Shown here: one piece after another, positions 60,109 through 64,000 of the stretch
Layout: every line of letters starts with the position of its first letter
How positions within the stretch are numbered: position 1 is the stretch's first letter
Origin: Streptomyces drozdowiczii
GTDB lineage: Bacteria; Actinomycetota; Actinomycetes; Streptomycetales; Streptomycetaceae
Length of the DNA stretch: 64,000 bases
Assembly (NCBI RefSeq): GCF_026167665.1
Contig: NZ_CP098740.1
Location: forward strand, 496,001 to 560,000
Direction: 5' to 3'
The notes under the pieces: generated by a model
What the model was told of the DNA's origin: nothing
Seen by the model: only the letters and a program-made list of their open reading frames with translations
The model's database searches: none
Position numbers and translations under genes: made by a program

Positions 60109-61092
60109 TCAGTGTCCGTTCCCGGGCAGCAGGCCCTGGTCGCGCAGGTCGTCCCAGAGGGCGTCCGGGATCTCCCGGTTCAGCTGTACGGCGGCGTCGC
60201 GCACCTCGTCCGGGGAGCGGGTGCCGACGAGCACCCCGGCGACGGCCGGGTGGGTGAGCGGGTACCGCAGGGCGGCGGCGCGCAGCGGGACTCCGTGGGC
60301 CTCGATGACGCCCTTCAGGTGCAGGGCCCGGTCCAGGAGGTTCAGCGGGGCGGTGGCGTAGTCGTAGGTGGCGCCGGGGCGCGGGTCGGCGAGGAGGCCG
60401 GAGTTGAAGACTCCGCCGACGACGACGCTCCGGCCGCGCGCGGCGGCGGCCGGGAGCAGGTCGGTGAGGGCCGACTGGTCGAGGAGGGTGAAGCGGCCGG
60501 CGCACAGGACGACGTCCACGTCGGTGTCGCGGACGAAGCGGGTGAGCATCGCGCTCTGGTTCATCCCGGCGCCGATCGCCCCGACGACCCCTTCGGCGCG
60601 CAGCCTTTCCAGTTCCGGGTACGCCTCGCGGAAGGCGGGCTCGGCGTGGTCGTCGGGGTCGTGGAGGTAGGCGATGTCGATGCGGTCGAGGCCGAGGCGG
60701 TCGAGGCTGTCCTCGATGCTGCGGCGGACGCCGGCCGCGCTGAAGTCCCAGCGTCGGCGGTGCGTGGCGCGTACGGCGAAGCCCTCGGAGAGCCCGTCGG
60801 ACGCGGCGGTCTCCTCGGGGGGCAGCGGATCGAGGACGCGGCCGACCTTGGTGGAGAGCGTGTACGCGTCGCGGGGTCGGTGGCGCAGGGCCTCCCCGAG
60901 GCGGCGTTCGGAGAGACCGAGTCCGTAGTGCGGCGCGGTGTCGAAGTAGCGGATGCCCGCGTCCCAGGCGGCGTCGACGGTGGCCGCCGCCCGTTCCGGT
61001 TCCACTTCGCTGAAGAGGTTGCCGATGGCGGCCGCGCCGAAGGAGAGTTCGGTGATCTCGACCGCGCTGCCACCCAGCCTGCCGCGCCGCAT
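60109..61092 (-). CDS. Aldo/keto reductase, L-fucose dehydrogenase-like
   Basis: This 327-residue enzyme has the AKR tetrad: Asp and Tyr in FDTAPHYGLG, Lys in STKVGR, His in YLHDPDDH. The sequence style resembles D-threo-aldose/L-fucose 1-dehydrogenases (PLPPEETAASDG, RWDFSAAGVRRSIEDSLDRLG). ATG at 61090-61092 follows GGGGAGGG; an upstream ATG at 61140 is less likely. It would oxidise L-fucose to its lactone, the substrate of the lactonase in this operon. Confidence 0.88.
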   Translation of the reverse strand: MRRGRLGGSAVEITELSFGAAAIGNLFSEVEPERAAATVDAAWDAGIRYFDTAPHYGLGLSERRLGEALRHRPRDAYTLSTKVGRVLDPLPPEETAASDGLSEGFAVRATHRRRWDFSAAGVRRSIEDSLDRLGLDRIDIAYLHDPDDHAEPAFREAYPELERLRAEGVVGAIGAGMNQSAMLTRFVRDTDVDVVLCAGRFTLLDQSALTDLLPAAAARGRSVVVGGVFNSGLLADPRPGATYDYATAPLNLLDRALHLKGVIEAHGVPLRAAALRYPLTHPAVAGVLVGTRSPDEVRDAAVQLNREIPDALWDDLRDQGLLPGNGH

Positions 61093-61209
61093 AGTGTCGT
61101 CGCCCTCCCCGATGATCGCTGCCACACAGCGAATATTCATCGGATCACTTGGGCGCGTCAACACTCCTGCAACCGCCAATTACGGAGATCAGGCCCCGAT
61201 CTGTCCGAT

Positions 61210-62588
61210 CTATGCCTTGATCAGCTCCGCGAGGAGCGCCTCCAGCTCCTCGTCGGCGCACCGCGCGAGTCCGTCCAGGCCGGGCAGCGCCTTGCCGTCG
61301 CCCACGATGCCGATGTGCACGCGCGAGCCGTACGTCGTCAGCGCGACGGCCATCGACTGCCCCCGGGCCAGCGGCGCCATCGGGTACAGGGCGCTCAGCG
61401 GGCACCCGGCCAGCGAGAGGCGCGAGCGCGGCAGGGGCACGCTGGTGACCAGGACGTCGAAGAGCATCCGGGCCGCGTTCCCGGCGAGCGGGGCGCCGAA
61501 ACGGTGGGCCAGCGACGGCAGCTGATCGGCCAGCACGGCGACCGCCCCGGCGCCCCGCAGCGGGCCCGCGGCCTTGTTCCGGTCCATCGCCTCGCGTACC
61601 GCGCGCAGCCGCTCCCGGGGGTCCGGCTCCGAGACGGGGAGGTCCAGGAGGTAGGCGGAGAGCCGGTTGCCGGTGGCCACGGCCGCGCCGCCCGGTCGGC
61701 GCCGGGAGACCGGGACCAGGGCGCGCGGGTCGTCGCGCGGCGGGGTCTCGCCGCGCTCCAGCATCCAGCGCCGCAGCGCACCGGCCACGACGGCGAGCAG
61801 TACGTCGTTCCCGGTGCCCCCGGTCACGCGGCGGACGCGTCGCACGGCGTCCAGGTCGAGGTCGGCCGTGGCGAGCCGCCGGGTCCCGCTGGAGCCGGCC
61901 CGGAGCACCGGTGCGCCGCGCGGGTCGAGGCGGCCGGCCCGGACCAGCGAGGCGCCGACCCCGAAGGCGCGGCCCAGGTCCTCGATCCGGCCGAGGGCCA
62001 GCCCGGCGACCTGTCGCGGGCCCGGCATCCAGGACCGGGCGGGACCGGGCGCGGCCGGGCGGCGGGGCGGGGGCGGGCGGTCGCGGAGGCGATCTCGTCG
62101 AAGATCCCGGCCCCGATGGCGACCGCCCGCATGCCGTCGGCGAGGGCGTGGTGCAGCTTGACGAGCACGGCGAACGGGCCGCCGTCCGGTCCGTCGATGA
62201 GGTACATCTCCCAGGGCGGCAGGCCCCTGCGGAGCGGCCGCTCCATCAGCTCTCCGGCGAGCCGGGTGGCGGCCTCCATGAAGCCCGCGCCGCCGGGTGC
62301 CGTGGCCTCGGCGGGCAGCCGTACGCGCCGGACGTGCCGGTGCACGTCGAACTCCGGGTCGGTGGACCAGGCCGCGCCGCCGACGGGCAGCAGGACGTCG
62401 CGCACCCGCATGCGCAGCCGGGGGATCGCGGCGGCGCGGGCGCCGAGGAGGCCGAGGAGCGCGTCGGGGCCGGGGTCCGCGCCCGGGGGCGGCGCGAAGA
62501 CGGCGAGCGCGCCGAGGTGCATGGGGTGGGCAGCGGACTCGAGGTGCCAGAAGGCGAGATCGAGGGGTGCCAGTAGTTCAGTGCCCAA
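61210..62588 (-). CDS. Wax ester synthase/diacylglycerol acyltransferase (frameshifted)
   Basis: Across one missing base within the G-rich tract at about 62064-62073 the gene encodes about 459 residues of the WS/DGAT family: start TELLAPLDLAFWHLESAAHPMHLG, catalytic HHALADG near residue 140, and NDVLLAVVAGALRRW near residue 265. It joins fatty acyl-CoA to diacylglycerol for triacylglycerol storage. TTG at 62586-62588 is the only start in frame and has GAGGA five bases upstream. Uncorrected, the two halves read as separate overlapping frames. Confidence 0.85.
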
Positions 62589-62671
62589 CGGGTCCTCATG
62601 TCGTCGAATGACGGGAGACCGACCAGGTCGCAGTCAATCTCCGGCAGTCCATCACGGTCAAGTACAGACAC

Positions 62672-62690
62672 GTTACGTTCAGTTACGTTC
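62672..62690. repeat. Tandem GTTACGTTC repeat upstream of the WS/DGAT gene
   Basis: Two exact copies of GTTACGTTC, one base apart, lie about 85 bases before the acyltransferase start, between it and the phosphatase gene. They may be a regulator site. Confidence 0.5.
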
Positions 62691-62738
62691 TCATTGCGCG
62701 CAACTTCTCGGCCGGACGGGCGAGTACCGGCCGGCTGG

Positions 62739-64000
62739 TCAGTCGCGTGGCGGAACGACGAATTCGCTCCAGACGCACTTGCCGGTGCCCCGGGACTCGA
62801 CGCCCCAGGCGTCCGCGAGCTGGTCGACCAGCAGCAGGCCGCGTCCGGAGACCCCCGCCTCGCCCGCTTCCCGGCGGCGCGGCAGGGCGCTCGACCGGTC
62901 CTCGACGTCGACCCGGAGCCGCCGCTCGGGACCGGTGAGGACCCGGATCGTGACGATGGCGCCGCCGTCGGTGTGCATCAGGGCGTTGGTGACCAGCTCG
63001 TCGGCGGCCAGCTCGACCTCGTCGGCCCGGTCCTTGGCACCCCAGGCCCGGACCGCCGCGCGGATCATGTGGCGGGCCGAGCTGAGCGCCTCGGGGTCGT
63101 TCTGGGCGACGTGCTGCTGGAGCCGGCCGCCCGGCTGCGGGGCCTGCGCGGCCTTGCGGCGCAGGAGCAGCAGCGCCACGTCGTCCTCGCCGCCGCGCTC
63201 GTCCACGGAGGCGCAGAGGCGGTCGGCGAGCTGATCGAGGTCCTGCGGGCCGTTGGTGACGAGGGCGGTGAGCCGCTGGGTGCCCTCGTCCAGGTCGGCG
63301 CCCGGCAGTTCCACCAGTCCGTCGGTGAACAGCACCATGGTCTGGCCGGGGTCCAGCTCGACCGTGCCGACCGGGTATTCGAGCCGGCCGAATTCGGCGG
63401 AGAGCCCGAGCGGCAGCCCGCCCTCGGACGGCACCCTGCGGCAGCCGCCGTCGGCGTCGCGGACGAGCGGGTCGACGTGTCCGGCGCGGACCAGCTGGAC
63501 CACGCCGGTGGTCAGGTCGGCCTCGGCATAGGTGCAGGTCGCGAAGCGGTCGGTGTCGAGTTCGTGCAGGAAGACGGAGGCCCGTGCCATGACCGTGGCG
63601 GGGCTGTGCCCCTCGGCGGCGTACGCGCGCAGCACGATGCGGAGCTGGCCCATCACGGCGGCCGCGTGGGTGTCGTGGCCCTGCACGTCCCCGATGACGG
63701 CGCCGACCCGGCCGCCGGGCAGCGGGATGACGTCGTACCAGTCGCCGCCGATGTCCCGGCCGAGCCGGGCCGAGCGGTACCGCACGGCGATCTGGGCGCC
63801 GGGCACGTCGGGGATCCGGCGCGGCAGCATGGCCTGCTGGAGCCCTTCGGCGAGATCGTGCTCCTGCTCGTAGAGCATGGCGCGCTGGAGGCTCTGGGCG
63901 ATGGAGCTGCCGAGGGCGAGGAGCAGGTTCCGCTCGTCGGCGGTGAAGCCGTCCTTGCCGCTGTAGAGAAGGCCGAGCGCGCCGATGGGGCGGGCCTGCG
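62739..64000 (-). CDS. GAF-SpoIIE PP2C-type phosphatase with ATPase domain, partial
   Basis: The gene enters from beyond the right edge. Visible, in order, are the end of a GAF domain (ARPIGALGLLYSGKDGFTADE), a SpoIIE/RsbU phosphatase domain (GGDWYDVIPLPGGRVG, GDVQGHD, VLFTDGLVE), and a HATPase_c domain of the anti-sigma type (DELVTNALMHTDGG, GRGLLLVDQLADAWG). Such proteins act in partner-switching control of alternative sigma factors. The true start is outside the window; the ATG at 63876-63878 is internal. Confidence 0.9.
   Translation of the reverse strand, partial: QARPIGALGLLYSGKDGFTADERNLLLALGSSIAQSLQRAMLYEQEHDLAEGLQQAMLPRRIPDVPGAQIAVRYRSARLGRDIGGDWYDVIPLPGGRVGAVIGDVQGHDTHAAAVMGQLRIVLRAYAAEGHSPATVMARASVFLHELDTDRFATCTYAEADLTTGVVQLVRAGHVDPLVRDADGGCRRVPSEGGLPLGLSAEFGRLEYPVGTVELDPGQTMVLFTDGLVELPGADLDEGTQRLTALVTNGPQDLDQLADRLCASVDERGGEDDVALLLLRRKAAQAPQPGGRLQQHVAQNDPEALSSARHMIRAAVRAWGAKDRADEVELAADELVTNALMHTDGGAIVTIRVLTGPERRLRVDVEDRSSALPRRREAGEAGVSGRGLLLVDQLADAWGVESRGTGKCVWSEFVVPPRD

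Overview
The window is a 64 kb piece of a high-GC actinobacterial chromosome, almost certainly from a Streptomyces. The evidence is the strong G/C third-position bias, frequent GTG starts with 4-nt ATGA/GTGA overlaps, class E and class F sortases, an ergothioneine cluster, DasR-type operators at a chitinase, and an RmdA-like cyclic-di-GMP gene next to a succinate dehydrogenase. No tRNA, rRNA, CRISPR array, insertion sequence or prophage was seen.

Layout. (a) 1-5.2 kb is cobalamin and metal related: a PepSY membrane protein (partial), cobF, then a cobalamin riboswitch driving a BtuFCD-like importer. (b) 5.2-7.0 kb holds a FhuF-like 2Fe-2S protein and a TsaD-family protein. (c) 7.1-9.6 kb is a zinc-sparing ribosome locus: cysteine-poor S14, L28, L33, L31 and S18 paralogues plus a CobW-like protein resembling the ribosome-hibernation recruiter MRF. 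(d) 9.65-19.4 kb is a metal-acquisition locus. It contains a ZnuABC-like ABC transporter, five secreted, wall- or membrane-anchored proteins with choice-of-anchor M (anchored-repeat) domains, and a class E sortase. Zur-like boxes precede each transcription unit. (e) 19.4-28.2 kb holds pirin, TPR and GNAT genes, a second cobalamin riboswitch controlling CbtBA cobalt uptake, a GH16 glucanase, a flavin disulfide reductase, thioredoxin, a PemK/MazF-like protein and a PARG-like protein. (f) 28.3-32.7 kb is egtABCD. (g) 32.7-39.5 kb holds a sugar-binding lipoprotein and a GH18 chitinase, both with the same DasR-type 12-mer, together with dodecin, a HAD phosphatase and a UvrA paralogue. (h) 39.5-47 kb holds succinate dehydrogenase (C-A-B) with a divergent LysR regulator, a GGDEF-EAL protein and a SAM methyltransferase. 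(i) 47.5-54.1 kb holds envelope proteins, a class F sortase, a polysaccharide deacetylase, a stress protein and an ECF sigma factor. (j) 54.2-58 kb is a LytS/LytTR two-component system in one operon with a DUF485 protein and an acetate-type symporter. (k) 58-64 kb holds an Fpg/Nei glycosylase, an L-fucose/L-rhamnose-type oxidative operon, a WS/DGAT acyltransferase and a SpoIIE-type phosphatase (partial).

Regions (c) and (d) together look like a coordinated zinc-starvation response. Ribosomal zinc is spared by swapping zinc-binding ribosomal proteins. At the same time a sortase-displayed set of His-motif proteins plus a ZnuA-type lipoprotein is made to capture metal. The domain inserted in the binding protein appears circularly permuted relative to its wall-anchored relatives.

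Data-quality caution. Eight genes carry a single-base loss in a short G or C run. Each is restored exactly by one added base. This pattern fits base-calling error better than eight real pseudogenes, so these genes are annotated across the frameshift.
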